Positions 21,407 through 31,191 of a stretch of DNA of 64,000 nt are shown piece by piece. Under the pieces are notes generated by a model. That model saw only the letters and a program-made list of their open reading frames with translations, was not told the origin of the DNA and did no database searches. Positions within the stretch are counted from its first letter, which is position 1; the number at the start of each line of letters is the position of its first letter. A program made the translations under genes and the position numbers. The stretch covers positions 103,313 through 167,312 of the forward strand of contig CACGAC010000003.1 of the NCBI GenBank assembly GCA_902571015.1. The letters run 5' to 3'. Origin of the DNA: an uncultured Pelagibacteraceae bacterium (lineage in GTDB: Bacteria > Pseudomonadota > Alphaproteobacteria > Pelagibacterales > Pelagibacteraceae).

Positions 21407-22153
21407 ATGAGCAAATTCAATTATCTTAAAATAAATAAATATAAAAAAATCAGATATTTAAAATACAGCCAAAAAAATACAACTTACATTGTTTTTTTAC
21501 ACGGGTTTATGTCTGATTTAGAGGGAAAAAAACCTGAAGCATTTTTAAATTTTGCAAAAAAAAATAAACTTGGTTTTCTTGCACTAGAATATTCTGGTCA
21601 TGGTAAATCATCTGGTAAATTTACCAATGGGAATATCTCAAAATGGACTAAAGAGACAACTTTATTAATTAAAAAAAACGTCAAAAAAAATAAAATCATA
21701 TTAGTTGGTTCAAGTATGGGCTCTTGGATTGCTTTAAATCAATTTAAGTTTTTTAAGAAACAAATTTTAGGATTTTTGGGAATTGGTTCTGCACCTCAAT
21801 TTTTAGAAGGTTTAATGTGGAATAAATTTTCAAAAAAAATGAAAAAAGAAATAACAAAAAATGGGATTATCAACTTAAAGCATGGAAATTATGAATATCC
21901 AATCTCTTTACAACTAATTAAAGATGGCCGAAAAAATAAAGTATTTCATAAAAAAATTTACGACAAATTAAAGATTACCATGGTTCATGGACAAAAGGAT
22001 GAGTCTGTCCCTGTCACTTATTCCAAAAAAATTTTAAAAATTTTCGTAAATTCAAAAAAAAAATTAGTTATCATTAAAAAGGGTGATCACAGCTTATCTT
22101 CACCTAAATGGTTAAGCATATTAAAAAAAGAATTAAAAATTATAATTAACTAA
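21407..22153 (+). CDS. alpha/beta hydrolase
   Basis: A 248-aa serine hydrolase fold. It shows FLHGFMSDLEGKK (oxyanion HG), EYSGHGKSSG, the nucleophile elbow GSSMGSW with its catalytic Ser, HGQKDESVP giving the acid, and KKGDHSLSSP giving the His. No signal peptide, so it is cytoplasmic. The closest pattern is the small YqiA/BAAT-like esterases; the substrate is unknown. Single plus-strand gene between two minus operons; its 3' end overlaps gltB by 8 bases. Confidence 0.82.
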   Translation: MSKFNYLKINKYKKIRYLKYSQKNTTYIVFLHGFMSDLEGKKPEAFLNFAKKNKLGFLALEYSGHGKSSGKFTNGNISKWTKETTLLIKKNVKKNKIILVGSSMGSWIALNQFKFFKKQILGFLGIGSAPQFLEGLMWNKFSKKMKKEITKNGIINLKHGNYEYPISLQLIKDGRKNKVFHKKIYDKLKITMVHGQKDESVPVTYSKKILKIFVNSKKKLVIIKKGDHSLSSPKWLSILKKELKIIIN

Positions 22154-25100
22154 CTTCTTTAATTTTAGACTTAAATGTAATTGGATTTTTAAGCTTATTA
22201 ATCATCTCTTTTGGGCAAACCTGAACAAAATTTTTAATTTCAACTTTAAAATTTTCAAAAATATTTTTTGATATCATCGATCCTGTCTCTTTTGAATGTT
22301 CTAAAATTAATTCTTTTAAATAACTTGTCCAATAATCTGTCTCAACATTTTGCCAAATAACTGAGTCTGGATTTACTTTTTTTTCAAACTCATTAGATTT
22401 ATCATAGATAAATGCCATACCTCCGGTCATACCAGCTGCAAAGTTGTCACCGACATTTCCTAAAATGACTACTGTTCCTCCAGTCATATACTCACAACCA
22501 TTCGAGTCACAACCCTCAATAACTGTAGTTGCACCAGAATTTCTTACAGCAAATCTATCCCCTGCTTGACCCGCAGCAAAAAGTTTACCTGAAGTAGCTC
22601 CATACAGAACTGTATTTCCGATGATTGTATTTTCATTAGAGATTAAATTACTTTCATCCGAAAGTTTTATCGAGATTGTAGCGCCTGACAATCCCTTGCC
22701 GACATAATCATTTGCATCACCTTTAAGATTTAATTTTAGTCCTTTTGATGAAAAAGCACCAAATGACTGACCCGCAGAACCTTTGAAATTTAATGTAAGA
22801 AAATTTTCATCAAGTTTTTCGTAACCATACTTTTTGTAAAGATGATGTGAAATTCTTGTACCAACCGCCCTGTTTGTATTTTTGATAATAAATTCTTTCT
22901 CAACTTTTTCTAAATTATCTAAAGATTTTTCTATTTCTGGCCAAATTTCCTGGTCTAATGTTTCTGGTACTTTATTGATCTCCAATGAATCACAGTATCT
23001 TTTATTGTTTCCTGGGTCTGCCTGAACAAATAATGGATTTAAATCCAAATCATCTAAATTTGGTGAAGCTTTATTAACTTGCATTAATAGATCAGTTCTT
23101 CCAATAACATCATTTAATGATTTAAAACCTAATTCAGCTAAAATTTCTCTTACTTCAGATGCAATAAAAGTGAATAAATTTACAACCTTGTCTGGAGTAC
23201 CGGTAAATTTTTCTCTTAATTTTTCATCTTGTGTACAAACACCCACTGGACAAGTATTTGAGTGGCACTGTCTTACCATTATACATCCCATTGCCACTAG
23301 AGCTGTTGTAGCAACTCCATATTCTTCTGCTCCCATCATTGCAGCAATTACAACATCTCTTCCAGTTTTAATACCACCATCAGTTCTCAATGTAACTTTG
23401 TGTCTTAAATTGTTTAATGTTAAAACCTGATTTGCCTCAGTGAGACCCATCTCCCAAGGTATTCCAACATATTTGACACTTGTTTGAGGAGTTGCGCCTG
23501 TTCCTCCATTATGACCCGAAATTAAAATAATATCTGCTTTCGCTTTAGCTACTCCTGCAGCGATAGTTCCGACTCCTGATGATGCGACTAATTTAACGCC
23601 AACTCGTGCTTTTGGATTTGTTTGCTTCAAATCATAAATCAGTTGTGCCAAATCTTCTATCGAGTAAATATCGTGGTGTGGAGGTGGAGAAATTAGTGTT
23701 ACTCCTGGTGTGGAATGTCGTAGTCTTGCAATTTCTTTCGTTACTTTAAAGCCAGGTAACTGACCGCCTTCCCCTGGTTTAGCGCCTTGTGCCATTTTAA
23801 TTTCTATTTCATTACAATTGTTCAAATAATTTACAGTCACACCAAATCTAGCAGATGCAATTTGTTTAACTCTAGAATTTGCACTATCACCACTATCCAT
23901 CACCTTAAATCTTTCTGCATCTTCTCCACCTTCACCACTACAAGAAGCTCCTTTAATTCTATTCATTCCAATAGCAAGTGTTTCATGCGCTTCTTTAGAT
24001 AAAGCACCATGGGACATGCTTCCACTACCAAATCTTTTTAATATTTTTTCTATTGGTTCAACTTCAGATAAATTAATTGACGGACCCAATTTTTTTTTTC
24101 TAAAATCAACTAGATCCCTCAAATTTATTGGTGGTAAATTATATATACCATCAGCATATTTCTTATATGCTTCATATGAATTTGAGCCTACAGCACTTTG
24201 TAATAAATGAATTAGCTTTCCTTGATATTGATGTGTTTCTCCGTTTTTCCTGTATCTATAAATACCTCCAATTGGCAATATAGTTTCTGTACTTTCAAAT
24301 GCTTCTTTATGAATTTCTCTTATTTTTTTTTCAATTCCAACTAAACCAATACCTGAAATTTTCGAGGTAACTCCAGGAAAGTATTCATTTACAACTGTTC
24401 TGCTCAATCCTACTGTTTCAAAATTACATCCACCTCTGTAAGAACTTAAAACTGAAATTCCCATTTTTGACATTATCTTCAATAAACCCGCATTAACTGA
24501 ATTAATGTAGCGTTGTACACACTCATCAAAACTAAATTGGCCAAAAAGTTTTTTTTCATATCTTTGATATAAACTATCAAATGCCAGATATGGATTTACT
24601 GTAGTTGCTCCAACTCCAATTAATGTTGCAAATGAATGAGTATCTATGGTCTCTCCAGACTGAACATTTATAGAAACATAACCTCTTAATTTTTTTTGTA
24701 TCAAAAATGTGTTTATGGCTCCGACACATAATAACATAGGCATTGGCAATCTTTCAGATGAGAGATTTTTGTCACTTAAAATCAGTTGGGTAATACCTTG
24801 TCTTACTGCAATTTCAGATTCTTTTTGGATCCTGTTAATAGAATTTTCTAAATTGTCATCTTGTGAAAATGAACAATCAATAGTTACTGAATTTTTACCA
24901 AAAAAATTAGTGAACTTATTAAATTGTGAATTTGATAGAATAGGGCTATTTAAAACATAAATATTTTCTTTAGTTAAAGTATCAAAATCAAGAATATTAC
25001 CCAAATTTCCAAATCTAGTTTTTAAACTCATCACTTTATTTTCTCTTAAAGAGTCAATCGGCGGATTAGTTACTTGGCTAAAATTTTGTCTAAAAAAATG

Positions 25101-26651
25101 GTAAAGTGGTCTATACTTATCAGATAACACTGCTAAAGGGGTATCATCACCCATGGAACCTGTTGCTTCTTTTGCATCTTCTGCCATTGGATGCAAGATA
25201 AGTTCTAGATCCTCTAAACTTATTCCAAAAGTATATTGTCTTCTCCTTAGACTTTCACCATCAAAGTTATGTTTTTCATTGGAGATTGATAATTTTTCAT
25301 CTAGATCAATTATTTGAGAATTAAAGTGTTTAAATTCTTTGGCCAAATAATCTTTTATTTGACTATTAGAAAAAACTTTACCTTTTTCAATTCTGACCCC
25401 GATAATTTCACCAGGACCAAGTCTTCCCTTGGTTAAAATTTTTTTTTCATTTAAATCAATCATTCCTGTTTCTGAGCCTGCGAAGATCATTTTGTCTTTT
25501 GTAATGGCATATCTCAAAGGCCTAAGACCATTTCTATCATTTGCAGCTATAACCCATTCATTGTCTGTAGCAGCAATAGCAGCAGGTCCATCCCATGGTT
25601 CCATTGTGCTATTTAAAAAATTAAATAATTGCTGATGACTTTTTGATAATGTCTTATTTTTTTTCGACCACGCATCCGGTACTAGCATTAATTTAGCTAA
25701 TGGTGCAGATTGGCCTGATTTATTTAACAATTCAAATACATTATCTAAAGCTGCAGAGTCAGAGACACCTTTTTGAATTACTGGTTTTAAATTTTCTATG
25801 TCCTCAAAAAGTGGGCTACTCATTTCTTGTTCGTGAACTTTCATCCAGTTTTTATTACCTTTATAAGTATTTATCTCACCATTATGCGCTATGGCCCTAA
25901 ATGGTTGAGCTAAGCTCCAGCTCGGTGCGGTGTTGGTTGAAAATCTTTGATGAAAAATTGCATATCTTGAAATAAATCTTGCATCTTTAAGATCTAAATA
26001 AAAGTCAGATAAAGACTCTGCTAAATATAGCCCTTTATAAATTATAGATTTTGAACTAATTGAACAAATATAAAAATTATTCAATGAGGCATCAAAAGCT
26101 TTATTTTCAATTCTCTTTCTTATTTCATAAATTTTTCTCTCTAAGTTTTTATCTAATAAATTTGGATCATTAGGTTTAAAAAGAACTTGTATGATTTCTG
26201 GCATAGTTTGAAGGGCTTTTTCCCCTAAAACTTTTGAATTTACTGGTACTTGTCGCCAACCATATATACTAAAATTATTTTTAGTTAGTTCACTCTCAAC
26301 TATTGTTTTGCAACTCTCTTGCGCTGAATAGTCATTTCTAGGTAAAAAAATCATTCCTACACAGATTTCAGAATTATCATAATCGTGTCCGGTAACTTGT
26401 ATTTTTTCTATAAAAAAGTCTTTCGGAATTTCAACATGTATTCCGGCTCCATCACCAGTTTTACCATCTGCATCAACAGCACCCCTGTGCCAAACTGCTT
26501 TTAAAGCTTCAATTCCATACTCAACTATAGCCCTAGATTTTTTTCCTTCAGTAGATGCGATTAAACCAACTCCACAAGCATCATGTTCCATCTCTTTTGA
26601 ATAAACATGATTTTTTGTGAGTAACTCTAAATTTTTTTTATAATTTTTCAT
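22146..26651 (-). CDS. gltB: glutamate synthase large subunit
   Basis: A 1501-aa NADPH-type GOGAT alpha subunit. It takes ammonia from glutamine, channels it about 30 angstroms and makes glutamate from 2-oxoglutarate. The class II amidotransferase nucleophile is C26 in HDACGVGL, so residues 1-25 are a propeptide to be removed. The FMN/synthase domain has GGEDAERF and GGTGATPQTS, and the [3Fe-4S] cysteines lie in QCHSNTCPVGVC. The C-terminal GXGXG beta-helix repeats (GNTVLYGATSG, GGTVVILG) are complete. An in-frame ORF runs to 26738, but the ATG at 26651 forms a TAATG overlap with gltD and yields the normal N-terminus. Confidence 0.97.
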   Translation of the reverse strand: MKNYKKNLELLTKNHVYSKEMEHDACGVGLIASTEGKKSRAIVEYGIEALKAVWHRGAVDADGKTGDGAGIHVEIPKDFFIEKIQVTGHDYDNSEICVGMIFLPRNDYSAQESCKTIVESELTKNNFSIYGWRQVPVNSKVLGEKALQTMPEIIQVLFKPNDPNLLDKNLERKIYEIRKRIENKAFDASLNNFYICSISSKSIIYKGLYLAESLSDFYLDLKDARFISRYAIFHQRFSTNTAPSWSLAQPFRAIAHNGEINTYKGNKNWMKVHEQEMSSPLFEDIENLKPVIQKGVSDSAALDNVFELLNKSGQSAPLAKLMLVPDAWSKKNKTLSKSHQQLFNFLNSTMEPWDGPAAIAATDNEWVIAANDRNGLRPLRYAITKDKMIFAGSETGMIDLNEKKILTKGRLGPGEIIGVRIEKGKVFSNSQIKDYLAKEFKHFNSQIIDLDEKLSISNEKHNFDGESLRRRQYTFGISLEDLELILHPMAEDAKEATGSMGDDTPLAVLSDKYRPLYHFFRQNFSQVTNPPIDSLRENKVMSLKTRFGNLGNILDFDTLTKENIYVLNSPILSNSQFNKFTNFFGKNSVTIDCSFSQDDNLENSINRIQKESEIAVRQGITQLILSDKNLSSERLPMPMLLCVGAINTFLIQKKLRGYVSINVQSGETIDTHSFATLIGVGATTVNPYLAFDSLYQRYEKKLFGQFSFDECVQRYINSVNAGLLKIMSKMGISVLSSYRGGCNFETVGLSRTVVNEYFPGVTSKISGIGLVGIEKKIREIHKEAFESTETILPIGGIYRYRKNGETHQYQGKLIHLLQSAVGSNSYEAYKKYADGIYNLPPINLRDLVDFRKKKLGPSINLSEVEPIEKILKRFGSGSMSHGALSKEAHETLAIGMNRIKGASCSGEGGEDAERFKVMDSGDSANSRVKQIASARFGVTVNYLNNCNEIEIKMAQGAKPGEGGQLPGFKVTKEIARLRHSTPGVTLISPPPHHDIYSIEDLAQLIYDLKQTNPKARVGVKLVASSGVGTIAAGVAKAKADIILISGHNGGTGATPQTSVKYVGIPWEMGLTEANQVLTLNNLRHKVTLRTDGGIKTGRDVVIAAMMGAEEYGVATTALVAMGCIMVRQCHSNTCPVGVCTQDEKLREKFTGTPDKVVNLFTFIASEVREILAELGFKSLNDVIGRTDLLMQVNKASPNLDDLDLNPLFVQADPGNNKRYCDSLEINKVPETLDQEIWPEIEKSLDNLEKVEKEFIIKNTNRAVGTRISHHLYKKYGYEKLDENFLTLNFKGSAGQSFGAFSSKGLKLNLKGDANDYVGKGLSGATISIKLSDESNLISNENTIIGNTVLYGATSGKLFAAGQAGDRFAVRNSGATTVIEGCDSNGCEYMTGGTVVILGNVGDNFAAGMTGGMAFIYDKSNEFEKKVNPDSVIWQNVETDYWTSYLKELILEHSKETGSMISKNIFENFKVEIKNFVQVCPKEMINKLKNPITFKSKIKEVS

Positions 26652-28090
26652 TATGCTACTTTTGTTTTTTTGAGATGCATATTTTCTAAATATGTTTTTA
26701 TAGAGGAAGCTGCATCTCTCCCATCTTTGATTGCCCATACTACTAACGACGCTCCTCTTACAATATCTCCTGCAGCAAAAACACCTTTTAGATTTGTTTC
26801 CATGGTATTGAAATCACTTTTAATTGTTCCCCATTTTGTTACTTGTAACTCTTGTGCATCAAATAATAATGGTAAATTTTCTGGATCAAATCCAAGAGCT
26901 TTGATTACCATATCGGCTTTCACCGTAAATTCTGAACCTTCTTTAATCTCTGGTTTTCGTCTTCCTGACTCATCTGGTTCACCTAATTCAATTCGATTAA
27001 CAACTAAATTTTCGATTTTATTTTTTCCCTTAAATTCTTTTGGACTAGAAAGCCAAACAAATTCTACACCCTCTTCCTCAGCATTTGCAACTTCTCTAGC
27101 AGATCCAGGCATATTTTCTTTATCTCTTCTATATAAACATTTTACCGACTTTGCTTTTTGTCTTACTGAAGTTCTTACACAATCCATTGCTGTGTCACCG
27201 CCACCTATCACAACAACATCTTTTCCCTCAGCGTTTAAAATTCCTTTATCAAATAACTCTACTTTATCTCCTAGGCCTTTTTTATTTGATGCTGTCAAAA
27301 ACTCCATTGCAGGAAAAATATTACCTAAATCATTACCAGGTAATTCAACTTCTCTTGGTTTATATACACCCGTCGCTATTAAAATTGCATCATGTTTTTT
27401 TCGCAGCTGTTCTAGAGTTGCATCTTTACCAACTTCAAAATTTTGAATAAATTTTATCCCACCATCCTTTAACAACTTTGTTCTTCGCTCAACTACATGT
27501 TTTTCAAGTTTAAAATTTGGAATTCCATAAATTAATAATCCACCTGCGCGATCATATCGGTCATAAACAGTGATTTTGTATCCATTTTTCCTTAGCTGCT
27601 CAGCGGCTGCCAATCCTGCGGGACCGGCACCAATTATTCCAACGCTTTGGTCTTTTTCATGTATTAGAGAAATTGGTTTAACCCAGCCTTGTTCCCACGC
27701 TTTATCATTAATATATTTCTCAACTGAACCTATAGTAACTGTTCCATGTCCTGATTGCTCAATAACGCAGTTACCCTCACACAATCTGTCCTGGGGACAA
27801 ATTCTTCCACACACCTCTGGCATATTGTTAGTGCTTTGAGATAATTCGTAGGCCTCTTTTAATCTTCCCTCAGCTGTAAGTTTTAACCAATCTGGAATAT
27901 TGTTGCTTAAAGGACAATGTACTTGGCAAAATGGAACTCCACATTGAGAACATCTGCTTGATTGTTCTTCAGCTTTTTTAGTTACAAACTCGTCATAGAT
28001 CTCATTAAAATCCTCTTTTCTTGTGCCAATCTTTCTTTTAGGTGGAGTCTGTTGACCTATTTTTACAAATTTTAACATTTTATCAGTCAT
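26651..28090 (-). CDS. gltD: glutamate synthase small subunit
   Basis: A 479-aa FAD/NADPH subunit that feeds electrons to GltB. The N-terminal 4Fe-4S cysteine clusters are CSQCGVPFCQVHCPLSNNIP and CGRICPQDRLCEGNC. FAD binding is GIIGAGPAGLAAAEQLRKNG and NADPH binding is VVIGGGDTAMDCVRTS. The last motif GVFAAGDIVRGASLVVWAI closes the FAD site. It precedes gltB, the order common in alphaproteobacteria with gltD first being less usual. Together they form the GS-GOGAT ammonium route; glnA is not in the window. Confidence 0.97.
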   Translation of the reverse strand: MTDKMLKFVKIGQQTPPKRKIGTRKEDFNEIYDEFVTKKAEEQSSRCSQCGVPFCQVHCPLSNNIPDWLKLTAEGRLKEAYELSQSTNNMPEVCGRICPQDRLCEGNCVIEQSGHGTVTIGSVEKYINDKAWEQGWVKPISLIHEKDQSVGIIGAGPAGLAAAEQLRKNGYKITVYDRYDRAGGLLIYGIPNFKLEKHVVERRTKLLKDGGIKFIQNFEVGKDATLEQLRKKHDAILIATGVYKPREVELPGNDLGNIFPAMEFLTASNKKGLGDKVELFDKGILNAEGKDVVVIGGGDTAMDCVRTSVRQKAKSVKCLYRRDKENMPGSAREVANAEEEGVEFVWLSSPKEFKGKNKIENLVVNRIELGEPDESGRRKPEIKEGSEFTVKADMVIKALGFDPENLPLLFDAQELQVTKWGTIKSDFNTMETNLKGVFAAGDIVRGASLVVWAIKDGRDAASSIKTYLENMHLKKTKVA

Positions 28091-28112
28091 AGAATCTTTA
28101 AATTTTCGGTAA

Positions 28113-28118
28113 ATTATA
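28113..28118 (-). promoter_or_regulatory. possible gltDB -10 element
   Basis: On the minus strand TATAAT lies about 23 bases before the gltD start. No good -35 is seen at 17 bases, which together with the nearby palindrome at 28147-28167 suggests a promoter helped by an activator. Confidence 0.3.
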
Positions 28119-28146
28119 CATTGTTTTTAGTTATAAAAGTATTATT

Positions 28147-28167
28147 TAGGTCAATAAATATGACCTA
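28147..28167. promoter_or_regulatory. perfect inverted repeat TAGGTCA-N7-TGACCTA upstream of gltD
   Basis: A 7-base perfect inverted repeat with a 7-base AT spacer. It sits about 40 bases upstream of the gltD TATAAT and about 107 bases before uppP on the other strand. The centre-to-centre distance of one DNA turn plus the AT spacer suits a dimeric helix-turn-helix protein. It does not match the NtrC consensus. The regulator is unknown. Confidence 0.5.
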
Positions 28168-28273
28168 TAATTAACTTTATTTAGCATAAAATGTGAGAAA
28201 TTTATTTTTTGCATACCTATTATGATTAAATCGAATTGTTTAAAATGAATATTTTTTAAGTTACGACATCTTT

Positions 28274-29053
28274 ATGCTTCAAGATTTTATAGAAATACTA
28301 ATTCTTTCCGCAGTTCAAGGAATTTCTGAATTTTTACCTATTAGCTCTTCAGCCCATCTGATTTTAATATCAAATTTTTATAATTTTAACTCAAGCTCTT
28401 TATTCATTGATATTGGACTGCACCTGGGTTCTTTATTTGCAATAATCTATTACTTTAAAAAAGATTTACTAAATTTAAGAAACAATCAAAAACTATTGGT
28501 TTTGATTTTAGTTGGATCAATACCTCTTATAATTTTTGGATATATAATATATTCGATCGAAATAATTAATCTTTTAAGAAACATAGAAATTATTGCATGG
28601 ACAACGCTATTTTTTGGTTTAGTTCTGTTTTTATCAGATAAAAGAGATAGTGATCAAAATATATCAACCAACTTAAATATAAAATCAATATTATTCATAG
28701 GTTTATTTCAAATTTTAGCACTCATACCTGGTGTGAGTAGAGCAGGAATAACTTTAACAGCAGCTCGATTTCTAAAATTTAATAGAGTTGACTCAAGTAA
28801 AATCGCCTTTTTATTATCTATACCCGCGTTAGCAGGGGCAAGTTTTTTAGGTCTTCAAGATGCTGTACAACAGTCTACTGAATTTAATTATTTATTATTA
28901 ATTGCAGTTACTCTTTCTTTTATCTTCTCATTTATCACAGTCAAATATTTTATAAGATATGTAAGGAATTTTTCTTTAACCGTGTTCGTAATTTATAGAA
29001 TTACTATTGCTTTAGTTTTATTATTGATAATTTATTTTCCTCATCAAGGGTAA
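28274..29053 (+). CDS. uppP: undecaprenyl-diphosphatase
   Basis: A 259-aa polytopic membrane enzyme that recycles undecaprenyl pyrophosphate to the monophosphate carrier for peptidoglycan and glycan synthesis. Family marks are the N-terminal VQGISEFLPISSSAHLIL (E-rich/ SSSAH motif) and the second motif ALIPGVSRAGITLTAARFLKF with its conserved PGxSRS-like loop, here PGVSRAG. Around eight hydrophobic helices. It is the lipid-carrier partner of the surface glycan enzymes in this window. Its C-terminal 33 bases overlap the convergent EamA gene. Confidence 0.95.
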   Translation: MLQDFIEILILSAVQGISEFLPISSSAHLILISNFYNFNSSSLFIDIGLHLGSLFAIIYYFKKDLLNLRNNQKLLVLILVGSIPLIIFGYIIYSIEIINLLRNIEIIAWTTLFFGLVLFLSDKRDSDQNISTNLNIKSILFIGLFQILALIPGVSRAGITLTAARFLKFNRVDSSKIAFLLSIPALAGASFLGLQDAVQQSTEFNYLLLIAVTLSFIFSFITVKYFIRYVRNFSLTVFVIYRITIALVLLLIIYFPHQG

Positions 29054-29917
29054 TAATTGAGAAATTAAAACACCACACAATATGAACAAGCACCCTAATA
29101 TATTATTAAAATCTAAAATTTGACTTAATAAAATCCATGCTGCGATAGTTGCAAATACACCTTCTAATGAAAAAATTATGGCTGCTGGTGCAGGTGTTAT
29201 GTTTTTTTGAGCGTAAATTTGTAAAACAAATGCAAAACCACCTGATAAGATTCCTGCATAGAGTATAGAGTCTATCTCGTTGAGAATATTTTCAATTACA
29301 AATTCTTCATAAATCAAACCAATGATAAAAGAAAATAAAGCCACTAATAAGGTTTGGATTGCACCTAATGTTAAAGGTAAGTTATATTTTTTAACAATCA
29401 TTCCAGTAAATATGATGTGAGTACTCCAGAATAATGCTCCAAGAATGACTAATGTGTCTCCAAGTCTAACCGTAGCATCATAAAAATTGGTTAAAAGATA
29501 TCCACCAATTAAACATAAAATAACTGAAGGCCATAAACTCCAATGCAAAGAGTCTCTCTTAAATATAAAAATAATAATTGGTACCATCGGAACATAAAAA
29601 ATCGTAAAGAAAGCAGCATTAGCTACATCTGTGTAAAGCAGAGCTACTTGCTGCAATGCCGATCCTAAAAATAATGATAATCCAATTAAAAAAGATAGAA
29701 TAGCAAAATATCTAAAACTAGTTTTAAATTCTAATTTAAATTTTTTAGTCTCAAATAACAATGCTAAAGGAAGAATTGCCAAAAAACCCACAAAAAATCT
29801 TACAGCATTAAATGTAAACGGGCCAATATCATCCATGCCAGTATCTTGAGCAATAAATGTGGTTCCCCAAATAAATGTACACAGCAAAGCACTTAACAAT
29901 GAAACGCTTTTAGACAT
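29021..29917 (-). CDS. EamA/DMT-family transporter
   Basis: A 298-aa membrane protein with about ten helices in two EamA repeats. The N-terminal LLSALLCTFIWGTTFIAQ is the usual first repeat opening and NAAFFTIFYVPMVPII a typical helix 4. The second repeat is LFWSTHIIFTG to LEGVFATIAAWILL. These carriers move metabolites such as amino acids or nucleobases; the substrate is not predictable. A TTG at 29929 would lengthen it by 4 residues; the ATG at 29917 was preferred. It lies 8 bases after the E2 gene. Confidence 0.85.
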   Translation of the reverse strand: MSKSVSLLSALLCTFIWGTTFIAQDTGMDDIGPFTFNAVRFFVGFLAILPLALLFETKKFKLEFKTSFRYFAILSFLIGLSLFLGSALQQVALLYTDVANAAFFTIFYVPMVPIIIFIFKRDSLHWSLWPSVILCLIGGYLLTNFYDATVRLGDTLVILGALFWSTHIIFTGMIVKKYNLPLTLGAIQTLLVALFSFIIGLIYEEFVIENILNEIDSILYAGILSGGFAFVLQIYAQKNITPAPAAIIFSLEGVFATIAAWILLSQILDFNNILGCLFILCGVLISQLLPLMRKINYQ

Positions 29918-29925
29918 AATTTTTA

Positions 29926-31191
29926 TCAAACAGCTAACTTATAAGCAAAATTTTTACCAAGATTTTCTTTTAAATCATTATTAAATCGAGCTGCCTCCGC
30001 ACCATCAATAATTCTATGATCATAAGATAGTGAAAGTGGCAACATAGTACGCGTTACAAATTTTCCATCAATGAATACTTGTTTTTTTTCTGCTCTTCCT
30101 ACTCCTAAAATAGCAACTTCCGGATAATTTATAATTGGGGTAAAAAAAGATCCACCAATTCCTCCTAGGCTAGTTATCGTCATAGAACCTCCGAATAACT
30201 CTTTTTTATCAATTTTAAGATCTCTACATTGCTGACTGATTTTTTTTAATTCTGTGCTTATTAAAGAAATATTTTTATTATCTGCATTTCTTAATTTAGG
30301 AACCATCAAACCGTGTGGTGTATCCACTGCTATGCCAACATGATAATACTTTTTAACAGTCATTTTACCGTTTTCAATTTGATCGATTGAGGTATTAAAA
30401 TTTGGAAATTTTTTTAATGATGTTGTTAATGCTTTTACGATGAAAGCTAATGGTGTAATTTTTTTTTTTTCGCCAGTATATACGTCCGTAAGAGAAGTTC
30501 TAAATTCCTCTAATTCGGTTATATCAGCTTCATCATGATTGGTTACATGAGGAATTTTTATCCAAGAGTTCATTAAATATTTAGATGACAACTTTTTTAC
30601 TCTGGGAATGTCTTTAATATCTACTTCTCCAAAATCTGAATGGGAATACTCTAGTTCAATTTTTTGTTCAGTTGTATTTTGATCTTTGAAACTTTTATCA
30701 GATTTAGTTGCAACAAATAACTTTACATCATTCTCAGTAACCCTACCTTGTCTTTCACTACCTGGGACTTTGTTGATATTAACCCCAAGTTCTCTCGCAA
30801 ATTTTCTAACTTTTGGTGAAGCAGAAGCTTTTGTAGAAAAATCTTTATCTATTATATTTTCAGACTCTTTGGTTTTTTTTATATCATTTTTTTTTATTTC
30901 TTTTGGTAATTGACTTTTTGGTAATTCTTGAGCACTTATTTCTTTTATTTCTTTCTCACTTTCAATTTCAATAATTTTATCACCTTCCGATACCTTGTCT
31001 CCAATTTTGACATTCAAAGAAATTATGGTTCCATCATCAGAAGAGGGTATTTCCACACTTGATTTATCACTTTCTATAGTTATCAGTGGATCATTCTTTT
31101 TTATTTTTTGACCTTTTTTAATTAAAACTTCGATGACTTCCACATCTTTGAATTCACCAATATTTGGAACTTTTATATTTTTCTTTGACAT
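29926..31191 (-). CDS. aceF: pyruvate dehydrogenase E2 (dihydrolipoamide acetyltransferase)
   Basis: A 421-aa E2 core. One lipoyl domain (1-75, lipoylated lysine K43 in ESDKSSVEIP), an acidic/lysine linker, a peripheral-subunit-binding domain at about 126-160 (ASPKVRKFARELGVNINKVPGSERQGRVTENDV), then the CAT domain with H392-x3-D396-G397 in SYDHRIIDG. It moves acetyl from lipoate to CoA. The ATG overlaps the E1 stop by one base. With only one lipoyl domain it may rely on the extra lipoyl domain carried by E1. Confidence 0.93.
   Translation of the reverse strand: MSKKNIKVPNIGEFKDVEVIEVLIKKGQKIKKNDPLITIESDKSSVEIPSSDDGTIISLNVKIGDKVSEGDKIIEIESEKEIKEISAQELPKSQLPKEIKKNDIKKTKESENIIDKDFSTKASASPKVRKFARELGVNINKVPGSERQGRVTENDVKLFVATKSDKSFKDQNTTEQKIELEYSHSDFGEVDIKDIPRVKKLSSKYLMNSWIKIPHVTNHDEADITELEEFRTSLTDVYTGEKKKITPLAFIVKALTTSLKKFPNFNTSIDQIENGKMTVKKYYHVGIAVDTPHGLMVPKLRNADNKNISLISTELKKISQQCRDLKIDKKELFGGSMTITSLGGIGGSFFTPIINYPEVAILGVGRAEKKQVFIDGKFVTRTMLPLSLSYDHRIIDGAEAARFNNDLKENLGKNFAYKLAV

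Noticed and set aside
26652..26738. Upstream extension of gltB
   Set aside because: It lies inside gltD; the ATG at 26651 gives the propeptide and Cys26 expected for GltB.
26670..27450. Plus-strand frames within gltD
   Set aside because: Long open frames antisense to a well-supported gene; no start signals or family features.
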